From: Streptomyces sporangiiformans
Lineage (GTDB): Bacteria > Actinomycetota > Actinomycetes > Streptomycetales > Streptomycetaceae
NCBI RefSeq assembly: GCF_005768555.2
Contig: NZ_VCHX02000078.1
Coordinates: forward strand, 12,755-76,754
DNA length: 64,000 nucleotides
Reading direction: 5' to 3'
In this document: in pieces, positions 30,940 to 40,129 of the stretch
How positions within the stretch are numbered: the stretch's first letter is position 1
Layout of the letters: each line of letters opens with the position of its first letter
Made by a program: the position numbers and the translations under genes
The notes under the pieces: model-generated
The model's input: only the letters and a program-made list of their open reading frames with translations
Database searches by the model: none
What the model was told of the DNA's origin: nothing

Positions 30940-31917
30940 GTGAGCACAGTGATCTCCCCAGGGAAACCGGGAAAGCGGACGGGCACCACACCGCCGGCCG
31001 CGAGTCCCGCCCGCCCCCGCAGAGCCGGACGCCGACAGCAGATGCTCGCCTGCGTCACGCTCCTGGCCCCGTTCACGGCACTGCTCGTCGCCGTGTTCCT
31101 CGTACCCGTCGGCTACGCCATCGGCCTGAGCCTCTTCTCCGAGGACCACAAGGGCCTCGGTTTCGGCGGCGGCATCACCGTCTTCACCGGGCTGCGTAGT
31201 TACCTCGCGGTGCTCGACGACCCGAGCTTCATGTCCGGGTTCGGCGCCATCGCCCTGTACTGCGTGATCTTCGTACCCGTCGTCGTGGTCAGCGCGCTCG
31301 CGCTCGCCCTGCTCCTCGACTCGGGGCTGGTCCGGCTGCGGCGCACGGCGCAGATGCTGCTGTATCTGCCGCACGCCGTGCCCGGCATCATCGCCGCCCT
31401 CATCTGGCTGTACCTCTACACCCCCGGCCTCAGCCCGGTCATCAAGCTCTTCGCGCAGGCCGACATCACCATCGATTTCCTCGGTCTGCACACCGTGCTG
31501 CCGTCGATCGTCAACATCGCGCTGTGGAGCGGCCTCGGCTACAACATGGTGATCTTCTACGCCGCGCTGCAGGCGCTGCCGCGCGAAGTGCTGGAGGCCG
31601 CCCGGATCGACGGCGCGGGAGATGTGCGCACCGCGCTGCAGGTCAAGGTCCCCATCATCAGGGCCTCCGTCGTCATGGTGTGCATGTTCTCCCTGATCGG
31701 CGCACTCCAGCTGTTCACCGAGCCCATGCTGATGAACCAGGCCACACCGATGGTCAACTCCCGCTTCACCCCGAACATGTACATCTACGACGCGGCCTTC
31801 CGCCGCAACAACTACGGAATGGCCGCCGCGGCCTCCGTCATCCTCCTCGTCGTCACCTGCGCCCTGTCGTACGCGGTAACGCGGTGGGCCGGCCGCCGGG
31901 ATCGGAGCGCGCGATGA
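30940..31917 (+). CDS. Sugar ABC transporter permease (MalF-like)
   Basis: A 325-residue membrane protein with six predicted helices following a basic Pro/Ala-rich N-terminus of about 33 residues. The EAA loop is visible as PREVLEAARIDGAGDVRTAL at about residue 207-226, the ATPase contact. It starts 9 bases after the binding-protein gene, and its stop overlaps the next start (ATGA). Forms the channel with the next permease. Confidence 0.92.
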   Translation: MSTVISPGKPGKRTGTTPPAASPARPRRAGRRQQMLACVTLLAPFTALLVAVFLVPVGYAIGLSLFSEDHKGLGFGGGITVFTGLRSYLAVLDDPSFMSGFGAIALYCVIFVPVVVVSALALALLLDSGLVRLRRTAQMLLYLPHAVPGIIAALIWLYLYTPGLSPVIKLFAQADITIDFLGLHTVLPSIVNIALWSGLGYNMVIFYAALQALPREVLEAARIDGAGDVRTALQVKVPIIRASVVMVCMFSLIGALQLFTEPMLMNQATPMVNSRFTPNMYIYDAAFRRNNYGMAAAASVILLVVTCALSYAVTRWAGRRDRSAR

Positions 31918-32837
31918 CCACGACGACCCCCACCAATCCCGGCACCAGCCCCGGCGTAGCCGGCCGGCCCCTGAGCAAGCCGCTCGGCCGCCCCTTCGGC
32001 ACAGGCAAGCTGACCAGCCGCGGCGTCGCCAACGCCGTCGTCCTGATCGCGGCCCTCTACACCCTGCTGCCCGGACTGTGGCTGCTCTTCGCCTCCACCA
32101 AGAACGCCGACGCCCTCTTCGGCAGCGACATCTTCTCCCTCAGCGACTTCTCCTTCGCCCAGAACCTCTCCGACCTGTTCGCCATGGACGGCGGCCTCTA
32201 CGGCGAGTGGTACCTCAACAGCCTGCTGTACGCGGTCGGTGGCGCTCTCGTCGGCTCGCTGATCAGCGTCGCCGCGGGGTACGCCTTCGACAAGTACGAG
32301 TTCCGGCACAAGGAGAAGCTGTTCGGACTCGTCCTCGCCGGCGTCATGGTCCCGCCGACCGTACTGGCCCTCCCGCTCTACCTGGTGGCCTCCGGCATCG
32401 GCCTGGTCAACACCTTCTGGGCCGTCTTCATCCCCGTCCTGTTCAACCCCTTCGGCGTCTACCTCGCCCGTCTCCTCAGCAGCGGCTACGTACCCAACGA
32501 GGTCCTGGAGGCGTCCCGGGTCGACGGCGCGGGCGAACTGCAGACCTACGTACGCGTCAGCCTGCGCATGCTCGGTCCCGGATTCGTCACCGTCTTCCTC
32601 TTCCAGCTCACCGCCATCTGGAACAACTTCTTCCTGCCCATGGTGATGCTCTCCGACCAGCACCTGTATCCGCTCAGCCTCGGGCTCTACACCTGGAACA
32701 GCTCCGCCACCGTCTCCCCCGAGTACTACCCCGTCGTCGTCATCGGCTCGCTGCTCGCCGTCGTCCCGCTGATCGTCACGTTCATCGCCCTGCAGCGCTA
32801 CTGGAAGTCCGGCCTAACGGCGGGAAGCGTCAAGTGA
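31914..32837 (+). CDS. Sugar ABC transporter permease (MalG-like)
   Basis: A 307-residue partner permease with six helices. EAA loop: PNEVLEASRVDGAGELQTYV. Other landmarks are LYTLLPGLWLLFASTKNADA and the terminal IALQRYWKSGLTAGSVK, the AlgG/MalG-type ending. ATG at 31914 overlaps the previous stop by 4 bases; its own stop overlaps the next start (GTGA), so four genes are translationally chained. Ligand: probably an oligosaccharide containing uronic acid, judged only from neighbours. Confidence 0.92.
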   Translation: MTTTTPTNPGTSPGVAGRPLSKPLGRPFGTGKLTSRGVANAVVLIAALYTLLPGLWLLFASTKNADALFGSDIFSLSDFSFAQNLSDLFAMDGGLYGEWYLNSLLYAVGGALVGSLISVAAGYAFDKYEFRHKEKLFGLVLAGVMVPPTVLALPLYLVASGIGLVNTFWAVFIPVLFNPFGVYLARLLSSGYVPNEVLEASRVDGAGELQTYVRVSLRMLGPGFVTVFLFQLTAIWNNFFLPMVMLSDQHLYPLSLGLYTWNSSATVSPEYYPVVVIGSLLAVVPLIVTFIALQRYWKSGLTAGSVK

Positions 32838-33901
32838 CCAACAGGGAGCGCCAGTTGCCCCGTACGGAGCCCGAAGTTTCCGACCTCGACCACCGGCCCC
32901 GCCCGCGTGCCGTGCTGGCCATGGCGAAGAAGACCGCGGAGCAGGTCCTCGACGCCGGCATACGGGCCCGGCTGGCCGCCCTCACCGACATCGACCCGCA
33001 TCTCGTCCTGGACGATCTCACGACCCCCACCGCACACCGCGCGCTCGCCGACGCCGAACTGCTCATCACCGGCTGGGGCTGCCCGCCCATCGACGCCGCG
33101 GCCCTGGACGCCGCGCCCAAACTGCGCGCGGTCGTGCACACCGCCGGCACCGTGCGCCACCACATCACCGCCGCGTGCTGGCAGCGCGGCCTCGCGGTCT
33201 CCTCGGCCGCCGCGGCCAACGCCGTACCGGTCGCCGAGTACACCCTCGCCATGATCCTGCTCGCCAACAAGCGGGTCCTGGAGACCGCCCGCGCCTACCG
33301 CACCGAGCGCCGCCGTATCGACTGGAACGAACGCCACCCCGACGCGGGCAACTACCGCAAGACCGTGGGCATTTTGAGTGCCTCGATCATCGGACGCCGC
33401 GTCATCGACCTGCTGCGCCCGCACGATCTGACGGTGCTGCTCCACGACCCCTACGTCTCGGACGTCGAGGCCCGCGAACTCGGGGCGCAACTGGTCCCGC
33501 TTCCACGGCTGTTCGAGGACAGCCACGTCATCAGCGTGCACACACCCTTGCTGCCCGAGACACGTGGCCTGGTCAGCCGGGAGCTGCTGGCGCGGCTGCG
33601 TACGGGCGGCACACTGATCAACACCGCGCGCGGCGCCGTCGTCGACCAGAGGGCCCTCACCGACGAGGTGGTGTCCGGGCGGCTCCACGCGATCCTGGAC
33701 GTCACCGAGCCGGAGGTGCTGCCCGCCGACTCACCGCTGTTCGACTGCCCCAACGTCGTCGTCACCCCGCACATCGCCGGCTCCAAGGGCGGCGAACTCC
33801 GCCGCCTCGCCGACCTGGCGCTGGCCGAGGTCGAAACGTACGCCCTCGGCCGCCCCTTCGCCCACCCCGTCCGGCCCGAACACCTGGCCCGCCTCGCCTG
33901 A
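32834..33901 (+). CDS. D-2-hydroxyacid dehydrogenase family protein
   Basis: A 355-residue NAD(P)-dependent dehydrogenase of the D-isomer-specific 2-hydroxyacid family (phosphoglycerate/glyoxylate reductase-like). Catalytic residues are present: Arg in NTARGAVVD, Glu in DVTEPEVLPADS and His in VVTPHIAGSKGGE. The dinucleotide motif is altered: the usual GxGxxG appears as VGILSASIIGRR, i.e. Ser at both of the first two glycine positions, though the downstream Asp (LLHDPY) is kept. GTG at 32834 overlaps the preceding permease stop. In this operon it may reduce or oxidise a hydroxy-acid derived from the imported sugar; substrate unknown. The clade's first part (LITGWGCPPIDAAALDAAPKL) is typical of actinobacterial sugar-operon homologues. 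Confidence 0.85.
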   Translation: MTNRERQLPRTEPEVSDLDHRPRPRAVLAMAKKTAEQVLDAGIRARLAALTDIDPHLVLDDLTTPTAHRALADAELLITGWGCPPIDAAALDAAPKLRAVVHTAGTVRHHITAACWQRGLAVSSAAAANAVPVAEYTLAMILLANKRVLETARAYRTERRRIDWNERHPDAGNYRKTVGILSASIIGRRVIDLLRPHDLTVLLHDPYVSDVEARELGAQLVPLPRLFEDSHVISVHTPLLPETRGLVSRELLARLRTGGTLINTARGAVVDQRALTDEVVSGRLHAILDVTEPEVLPADSPLFDCPNVVVTPHIAGSKGGELRRLADLALAEVETYALGRPFAHPVRPEHLARLA

Positions 33902-33940
33902 GCCCATCCGCCGGAACGAACAGGAGACGTGGCCCCTCCC

Positions 33941-35905
33941 ATGCCCGAACACCCCCGCCCCACAGCCCCCGAGGAAGATCGCACCCTCAGCCCGCACACC
34001 GGCTGCACCCGCGCCCACTGGGAGGCCACCGCCGACCGGATGCTGGCCGCCGCCCTCCGCTACGCCACCCCCGGCCAGGCCCTGATCGACCTGCCCGGCC
34101 CGCCCTCCAAGTCCGGGGTGCGCTCCGACGGGCTCGAAGGATTCGCCCGTACGTTCCTGCTGGCGGCGCTGCGTACCGCCGGGGCGTCCGGCAAGGACCC
34201 GCACGGGTTCCTGGAGCGCTACAACTCCGGCATCGCACGCGGCACCCGCACCCCCGGGCGCGACGACGCCGAGTCCTGGCCGGTGATCGGCCACCACGGC
34301 ATCCACGGCCAGCCCATGGTGGAGTCCGCCTCGGTGGCACTGGCCCTGCGGCTGACCACGCCGTGGACCTGGGACACCATGCCCGCCGCCGACCAGGACC
34401 GCCTCGAACAGTGGCTGCGCGGCGCGCTGCGGCACACACCCGCCCCGAACAACTGGTACCTCTTCCCGCTGACCGTCGCGGGGTTCCTCGAATCCGTCGG
34501 ACGGGGCGACGCCGAGACGCGCCGCGGGATCGAGCGCGGGCTCGACCTGCTGGACGGCTGGTACCAGGGGCAGGGCTGGTACTCCGACGGCGACGGCCGG
34601 TCCTTCGACCACTACAACGGCTGGGCCCTGCACCTGTACCCGATGCTCCATGCCCACCTGGCCGGTGACCGGGCGCTGCTCGACCATCTCGGCCCGCGGC
34701 TGCGGGAGTTCCTCGACGGCTTCACGCTGCTCTTCGACGCGAACGGCGCGCCGATCCACCACGGGCGCTCCCTGGCCTACCGCTTCGCCGCGGGCGCCTC
34801 CGTGGCCCTCGGCGCCCTCACCGGCATGACACCGCTCGCGCCCGGCGTCACCCGCCGCGTCCTCAGCGGGGCACTGCGCCACTTCCTCGACCGCGGCGCC
34901 CTGACCGCGGACGGCGTCCTCAGCCTCGGCTGGTACGGGCCGCACGAGGCGACGCTCCAGCGCTACTCGGGGCCGGGCTCCCCGTACTGGGCGTCCAAGG
35001 GCTTCCTGGCTCTGCTCCTGCCGCCCGGGGACCCGGTGTGGACGGCCACCGAGGAGAAAGCGCCCGCCGAGGGGCCCGACCGCGCCCTCGCCCTGCGCGC
35101 CCCAGGGCTCCTCATCCAGACCACCGGCCGGGACGGCCTCGCGCGACTGCACAACCACGGCAGCTACAAGCTCGACTCCCGGGAGCCGGAGCGGGCCCCC
35201 GGAAACCCGCTGTACGCCCGCCTCGCGTACTCCACCCGTACCGGCCCGACCAGCGCCGCCAACACCCCCGACAACCACATCGCGCTCCAGGCACGTGGCA
35301 CCCGCAGCGCCCGGGTACGCATCAACCCTCTCGCCGCCGGCCCCGACTGGCTCGCCTCATCGCACCGGCCGGTCTTCCCCGAGGGTGGTCCGGTCCTGCC
35401 CTCGGCCCGGATCGAGAGTCTGACGCTGGCGCGCGGCAGGTTCGAACTGCGCGTGCACCGGACGGTCGGGGTCCCGGCCGGGACCCCGATCCACCACAGC
35501 GGCTGGGCCGTCGCCGCGTCGCCGGAGGCCGCGCCCGCCGAGGCAGAACAGCGCGCGGAAATACGTCTCGACGGTCCTGAGGTGACCAGCCAGTTGCTCG
35601 GCCTGTACGGCTGGCAGACGCAGCGCACCGTCCGCGCACCACAGGGCACGGCGTACGGCCCCTGGGCCCTGGTCCCCGAACTCACCGGAACCGTCGAAGA
35701 GAACCCGGCGGGCACGGTGTTCGCCGCGCTGGCCTCCCTCACCGGCGAACCCGGTGCGTCCCGACTCGCCGGGCAGGCCACCGCCGAGGTGAGCGGCCTG
35801 ACGGTCACCGTCCGCTGGGCCGACGGGGCCCGTACGGTCGTGGACTTCGGCGACGGCGGCCCCACGGTCACGACGGACCGCACCGCCGCCGGGGATCCGG
35901 CGTGA
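33941..35905 (+). CDS. DUF2264 family protein (GH154-like, putative glycosidase)
   Basis: About 654 residues; cytosolic, no signal peptide. The DUF2264 domain (about 20-385) is an (alpha/alpha) barrel with landmarks LPGPPSKSGVRSDGLEGFAR, ESWPVIGHHGIHGQPMVESA, NNWYLFPLTVAGFLESVG and DGRSFDHYNGWALHLYPMLH; a C-terminal beta-rich domain follows. DUF2264 proteins have been linked to beta-glucuronidase family GH154; I state that from family knowledge, and activity here is inferred. It is last in the sugar importer operon and probably cuts the imported oligosaccharide inside the cell. Start is ambiguous: AGGAG at 33922 is 14 bases from ATG 33941 and only 2 from GTG 33929, which would add four residues. 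Confidence 0.8.
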   Translation: MPEHPRPTAPEEDRTLSPHTGCTRAHWEATADRMLAAALRYATPGQALIDLPGPPSKSGVRSDGLEGFARTFLLAALRTAGASGKDPHGFLERYNSGIARGTRTPGRDDAESWPVIGHHGIHGQPMVESASVALALRLTTPWTWDTMPAADQDRLEQWLRGALRHTPAPNNWYLFPLTVAGFLESVGRGDAETRRGIERGLDLLDGWYQGQGWYSDGDGRSFDHYNGWALHLYPMLHAHLAGDRALLDHLGPRLREFLDGFTLLFDANGAPIHHGRSLAYRFAAGASVALGALTGMTPLAPGVTRRVLSGALRHFLDRGALTADGVLSLGWYGPHEATLQRYSGPGSPYWASKGFLALLLPPGDPVWTATEEKAPAEGPDRALALRAPGLLIQTTGRDGLARLHNHGSYKLDSREPERAPGNPLYARLAYSTRTGPTSAANTPDNHIALQARGTRSARVRINPLAAGPDWLASSHRPVFPEGGPVLPSARIESLTLARGRFELRVHRTVGVPAGTPIHHSGWAVAASPEAAPAEAEQRAEIRLDGPEVTSQLLGLYGWQTQRTVRAPQGTAYGPWALVPELTGTVEENPAGTVFAALASLTGEPGASRLAGQATAEVSGLTVTVRWADGARTVVDFGDGGPTVTTDRTAAGDPA

Positions 35906-35909
35906 CCGC

Positions 35910-36446
35910 TCAGCTCCCGTCGTCCAGGCCCGGTACCGGCGCACCGGAAGGGACTCCGGCCGCGACGTAACCGCGGTAGATCTCCTGCCAGGGTGCGGAG
36001 GCACCGGCGTGCGGGCCCTCGAACCGCTCGCCGCGGGACCAGGCGTCGAGGGCCGTGAGGCACACCTCCCAGCCCGCGCCGTTACGGGCGGCGGTGTTCT
36101 CCTCCACCAGCACGTTGGTGAGCGTGAAGCGGGTCCGCTTCTCGTCCAACTCCTCCAGGTCGAAGTGCAGTTCGTCGCCGCTCCACTCGAAGGACAGGTG
36201 CCGGGGCGCCTCGACGGCGATCACCCGGCCCGTCGTGTCCTCCAGGTTCGGGTCGCCGCTGAACGTGATCGTGCCGCCGACACGCAGCTCGATCTCGGCG
36301 CGGGAGGGGAACCAGTGGGCCAGTTCGTCCGCATCGGTCACGAACTGCCAGACACGGTCGATGGGGTGGTCGTAGGTGCGGCTGAAGCGGACGGCCGGGC
36401 GGCCGTCGTCCAGGGTCAGGTAGGTTCCGGTGAGTTCGGCGGACAT
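35910..36446 (-). CDS. SRPBCC / AHSA1-like domain protein
   Basis: A 178-residue START-fold protein of the activator-of-Hsp90/AHSA1-like group. Landmarks: AVRFSRTYDHPIDRVWQFVT, ADELAHWFPSRAEIELRVGG, GRVIAVEAPRHLSFEWSGDE and RFTLTNVLVEENTAARNGAG. The fold binds hydrophobic ligands; in bacteria these genes very often pair with an ArsR regulator, as here, but the function is generally unknown. It begins 6 bases after the regulator gene and is convergent with the DUF2264 gene (4-base gap). Confidence 0.87.
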   Translation of the reverse strand: MSAELTGTYLTLDDGRPAVRFSRTYDHPIDRVWQFVTDADELAHWFPSRAEIELRVGGTITFSGDPNLEDTTGRVIAVEAPRHLSFEWSGDELHFDLEELDEKRTRFTLTNVLVEENTAARNGAGWEVCLTALDAWSRGERFEGPHAGASAPWQEIYRGYVAAGVPSGAPVPGLDDGS

Positions 36447-36452
36447 GGTGGC

Positions 36453-36809
36453 TCAGTCCTTCGAGGTGGGGGCTTGGGTGTGGTCCGGCGGCTCCCCGGG
36501 CGCCGTCTCGTCCAGCCGGTGCCCGAGTGCGTCGAGGCTGCTGTTCCACAGCTTCCGGTACGGGGCCAGCCAGGCGTCCAGCTCCGCGATCGGCGCAGGA
36601 TCGAGGGCGTAGACGCGGCGCTGCGCGTCCTGCCGTACGCGCACCAGCCCCGCGTCTCGCAGCACCCGCAGATGCTTCGAGGTGCTCGGCTGGCTCAGGC
36701 CGCATGCGTCGACGATCTCACCGACAGGTCGGGGCCGCTCCAGGAGCAGGCCGACGATGACCCGCCGGTGCGGATCGGCGAGCGCGGTCCACAGGGAGGC
36801 GTCGGACAT
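36453..36809 (-). CDS. ArsR-family transcriptional regulator
   Basis: A 118-residue winged-helix repressor: LWTALADPHRRVIVGLLLER, then CGLSQPSTSKHLRVLRDAGL (recognition helix) and VRVRQDAQRRVYALDP (wing). No metal-binding cysteine pair. ArsR-AHSA1 pairs of this type are widespread. No Shine-Dalgarno sits in front of ATG 36809, and a promoter-like TTGACT with a weak -10 positioned right before the start suggests a leaderless mRNA. It is co-transcribed with the AHSA1 gene. Confidence 0.88.
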   Translation of the reverse strand: MSDASLWTALADPHRRVIVGLLLERPRPVGEIVDACGLSQPSTSKHLRVLRDAGLVRVRQDAQRRVYALDPAPIAELDAWLAPYRKLWNSSLDALGHRLDETAPGEPPDHTQAPTSKD

Positions 36810-36815
36810 GGTTCA

Positions 36816-36845
36816 AATATGCCTCGGCGGTTATATGCCAGTCAA
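36816..36845 (-). promoter_or_regulatory. Candidate promoter of the ArsR-AHSA1 pair
   Basis: On the minus strand, TTGACT (36845-36840) is followed after 18 bases by CATATT (36821-36816), putting the transcript start at or next to the ATG. The region also has repeated ATATGCC elements (near 36817 and 36833) that an ArsR protein could recognise. Confidence 0.4.
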
Positions 36846-36911
36846 GGAATATATCGCCTTGCGCGATCCGGACCTTGTACCGGGCGAGGGAGGGCCACCG
36901 GGCGAAGGCGG

Positions 36912-38270
36912 CTATGTGGCCCGGTCCTCGACGGCGTCCGCGGCCGCTTTGGCCGGTGGCCCGGCGGCTCCGGCCGCTCCGGCCGCTCCAGTCGGGACGG
37001 GGCGGCGGGGCAGCAACGCGACCGCCGCGGCGGGAAGTGCGGCGAGGACGAGCCACGGGACGGCCGGTGGCAGCCCGGAGTCGAGGAGGGAGCCCGTGGC
37101 CGCGCTCCCGGCGAGAACGATCAGGCCGGACACGGAGGACATCGCGCCGGTGTAGAGGCCCAGCCGGTCGGGATCGGCGAGGTCCGGCACCCAGGCACGG
37201 GCGGCGGGGGCGACGAGCATCTGGCCGAGGGTGAGCAGGACGACGTAGCCGGCCGCGGGCAGCAGCCCCGCGGTGCCGGTCCACCCGGCGGGCCGGGCCA
37301 CGGCCACGACCGCGAACCCGGCCGCGATGAGCAGCAACCCCGCGGCCATGCACCGGCGCAGGTCGAGCCGGTCCGCCGCCCAGCGCGTGACCGGCAGCTG
37401 GGCGGTCACGACCAGAAGCGAGGACAGCGCGAACAGCCACGCCAGCGGCGCCTGCGAGCCCGCCGCACGCTCCACCTCGGCGGGGAGGATGAGATAGAGC
37501 TGGTTGTACGCCAGCAGGTAGGCGCCGTACGCGCCGCACAGGGCGAGGAAGCGGCCGTTGCGGACCAGCGAGCGGAGGCCTCCACGGCCCTTGGCGCGAA
37601 CCCGGCCGGGTATGTGCTGCGGCAGCAGCCACGCGTGCCCGGCCAGGACGAGTACGAAGACTCCGGCACCGGCGAGACAGACGGCGCGGAAGTCCACGGC
37701 CAGCAGGAGGGCGCCGATCAGCGGGCCGACGAACGCGCCGGCCTGGCCCGCCACCGTGAACAGGGCCAGTACGTGCGTACGCGGGCCGTCGCCCGCCTCC
37801 TCCCGGCAGACCGCCTGCCGGGCCACCTCCGACTCGACGGCGGGCGAGAACAGCGCGGCGGCGAAGCCGATCAGGAGGACCGCGCCGATGACCGCCCAGC
37901 TCGCGTCCGCGTATCCGAGCCAGCCGAAGCTCGCGATCCGCAGGACGCAGCCGACCAGCACCACCGGGCGTACTCCGTACCGGTCGGCCAGCGCACCCCC
38001 CACCACGAACAGTCCCTGCTGGCTGAAGGTGCGCAGGCCGAGGACCAGTCCGACCAGCCATCCCGCCAGGCCGATCGCCGTGCCGAGGTGTTCGGCGAGG
38101 AACGGCAGCACGGCGTAGAAGCCGATGTTGAAGGCGAGTTGGGTGAGGATGAGGAGGCGGAGCAGCGGGGAGAGGGAAGTGAAGGTCCGCAGGGACCGCA
38201 GCAGGCGCCTGCTGCGGCGGGGGGTGCCCGTCCGGGTCTCAGCCTGGCGTGGTTGCTTCTGCTCGGTCAT
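36912..38270 (-). CDS. MFS transporter (drug/metabolite exporter-like)
   Basis: A 452-residue membrane protein with about twelve helices. MFS landmarks: GLVLGLRTFSQQGLFVVGGA followed by LADRYGVRPVVLVG (loop 2-3 motif), a central charged loop (IPGRVRAKGRGGLRSL) and TRWAADRLDLRRCMAAG in the second half. The tail is Ala/Gly-rich (PVPTGAAGAAGAAGPPAKAA). ATG at 38270 overlaps the stop of the fused permease gene (ATGA), so it is in one operon with a peptide-type ABC permease and binding protein. Efflux is probable; the substrate is unknown. A metallophore export/import pairing is conceivable from this layout but no synthase is nearby. Confidence 0.85.
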   Translation of the reverse strand: MTEQKQPRQAETRTGTPRRSRRLLRSLRTFTSLSPLLRLLILTQLAFNIGFYAVLPFLAEHLGTAIGLAGWLVGLVLGLRTFSQQGLFVVGGALADRYGVRPVVLVGCVLRIASFGWLGYADASWAVIGAVLLIGFAAALFSPAVESEVARQAVCREEAGDGPRTHVLALFTVAGQAGAFVGPLIGALLLAVDFRAVCLAGAGVFVLVLAGHAWLLPQHIPGRVRAKGRGGLRSLVRNGRFLALCGAYGAYLLAYNQLYLILPAEVERAAGSQAPLAWLFALSSLLVVTAQLPVTRWAADRLDLRRCMAAGLLLIAAGFAVVAVARPAGWTGTAGLLPAAGYVVLLTLGQMLVAPAARAWVPDLADPDRLGLYTGAMSSVSGLIVLAGSAATGSLLDSGLPPAVPWLVLAALPAAAVALLPRRPVPTGAAGAAGAAGPPAKAAADAVEDRAT

Positions 38271-40126
38271 GACCTCTCCCCCATGGAACTCGCGGCCAGC
38301 GGCTCGCGTTCTTCGGACCGCTGCTCGTGCTCCGCTCGCATCTCGCCCTCGAACACCGCCCCACCCGACCGTCGCGGTCGCGGCAGCCTTGGCAGCCGCA
38401 CCCCTCCCCCGGCCGTCACCGCCACCGCCCCCAGCAGGGCGAGCGCGGCGGCCGGGGCCAGGACGGCCCACGGGGCGCGTTCGGCGTACGGCTGGTTCTC
38501 GGACAGGAGCAACCCCCACTCGGGCGACGGCGGTTGGGCGCCCAGGCCGAGGAAGCCGAGGGCCGCCAGAGCGAGGGCCACGCCCGGCAGGCGCAGGAGG
38601 GCGTGGCGGACGACCGGGGGCAGGACGGCGGGGAGGAGTTCGCGCCTCAGGAGGTACAGCGGGCCTGCTCCCAGAGCGCGGGTCGCCGCCAAGTGCGTGG
38701 TGGCGCGCTCCTGTTGGAGCAGCGCCGAGGTGTGGGCGGCCAGCGGCGCCCAGGCGACGGCGGTCACGGCGAGGGCCGGGGTCGAGGCGCCGCTCCCCGC
38801 GACACCGGTGACGAGGAGGGCGGCGAGGACCGGCGGCACGGCGTTGACCGTGTCGGCGGGCGGGCCGGAGAACCTCGGCAGCAGACCCAGTACGACCCCT
38901 ACCGCCAAGGCGGCCGCGCTCACCGCGACGGCGAGGGCCAGCGTGTCCCACGCGCCGTGCCCGACCCGCGCCAGTACATCGCGGCCCAGGGCATCCGTGC
39001 CGAACGGGTGGTCCCAGGAAGGGGATTGGAGCCGTGCCATGGTGTCCAGCGCCACCGGGTCCCGGTCCAGTCCGAGCGCGACGGCGCCGAGCAGCAGCCC
39101 GCCGTACAGAAGAGGCAGGGTCGAGGGCCGCGTCGGCGTCGGGCGGTGCAGCGAGGACAGCGCGCCGTCGCGCAGGGCCGGTCCGACGAGAAGCCGTGCC
39201 GCGAGCCGGGCGAGGCCTGAGGCGACCGCCGCCAGCAGGACGAGGGCCGTCGTTCCGGCTTGGAGTACGGGCAGGTCCTGCGCCACGGCGGCCTGCAACG
39301 TCAGCCGTCCGAGTCCGGGGATGTCGAAGACCTGTTCCACGGCGACCGCGCCGCCGGTCAGGCCGACGACGAACAGACCGGTGTTCGGGAGCAGTCCGGG
39401 TACGCAGCGACGCAGCGCCTGCCGGGCAACCCCGCGGCCGGGGACTCCACGCGCCGCGGCCGCCAGCGCCCAGGGCTCCGCGAACGCGCCCGGCAGCATG
39501 TCGTCGAGCAGCCGGCCGAGCAGCGCGCCCGCGGGCAGGCCCAGCGACAGCGCGGGCAGCACCATCCACTGGGGCCCGTACCAGCCGAGCGCGGGCAGCC
39601 AGCCGAGTTGTACGCCGACCACGGCGGCGAGCACCGACGCGATCAGGAAGTCGGGCAGCGTGGACAGGAACGCCGACCCGGTGGCCCCGGACGGGCGCCC
39701 GGCGAGCCGCCACCGCGACCCGAGCCACAAGGTCCGCGCGCACACCGCGCCCGCCGTGATGACCGCGACGGCCAGCGCACCGGCCATCAGCAGCAGCGAC
39801 ACCCCGAGCGCCTCGAGGACCGACGGCGTGACCTCGGCACCGGAGATCCAGGACCGGCCGGCGTCACCACGCAGCAGCCCGCCGAGCCAGGCTCCGAGCA
39901 GACGCAACGGCCCGGCGTCCAGTTCGAGTTCGGAGCGGATCGCCTCCAGCGCCTCGGGGGTGGGGTCGCGTTCCGCGGACCGCGCCTTGAGCACGGTGAG
40001 CGCCGGGTCGGTGCGCGTCAGCCAGGGCAACAGCCCGACCCCGCACAGCAGGGCACCGACGAGGACGGCGCGCCAGAGCAGCACGGGCGCCCCGCCTCGT
40101 ACGACCGTCTTGAGCATGGACGCCAC
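38267..40126 (-). CDS. Fused DppB-DppC-type ABC permease
   Basis: A 619-residue single protein that holds both permease halves of an oligopeptide/nickel-type importer, normally two genes of about 310 residues each. The first half has ELDAGPLRLLGAWLGGLLRG and GAFAEPWALAAAARGVPGRG (EAA-like loop), ending in VAVEQVFDIPGLGRLTLQAA, a DppB landmark. The second half has HPFGTDALGRDVLARVGHGA and THLAATRALGAGPLYLLRRE, then LGFLGLGAQPPSPEWGLLLS, DppC landmarks. The join is near residue 320. It follows the binding protein by 3 bases and overlaps the MFS gene by 4. No DppD/DppF-type ATPase is encoded beside it. Confidence 0.85.
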   Translation of the reverse strand: MASMLKTVVRGGAPVLLWRAVLVGALLCGVGLLPWLTRTDPALTVLKARSAERDPTPEALEAIRSELELDAGPLRLLGAWLGGLLRGDAGRSWISGAEVTPSVLEALGVSLLLMAGALAVAVITAGAVCARTLWLGSRWRLAGRPSGATGSAFLSTLPDFLIASVLAAVVGVQLGWLPALGWYGPQWMVLPALSLGLPAGALLGRLLDDMLPGAFAEPWALAAAARGVPGRGVARQALRRCVPGLLPNTGLFVVGLTGGAVAVEQVFDIPGLGRLTLQAAVAQDLPVLQAGTTALVLLAAVASGLARLAARLLVGPALRDGALSSLHRPTPTRPSTLPLLYGGLLLGAVALGLDRDPVALDTMARLQSPSWDHPFGTDALGRDVLARVGHGAWDTLALAVAVSAAALAVGVVLGLLPRFSGPPADTVNAVPPVLAALLVTGVAGSGASTPALAVTAVAWAPLAAHTSALLQQERATTHLAATRALGAGPLYLLRRELLPAVLPPVVRHALLRLPGVALALAALGFLGLGAQPPSPEWGLLLSENQPYAERAPWAVLAPAAALALLGAVAVTAGGGVRLPRLPRPRRSGGAVFEGEMRAEHEQRSEEREPLAASSMGERS

Positions 40127-40129
40127 CCG

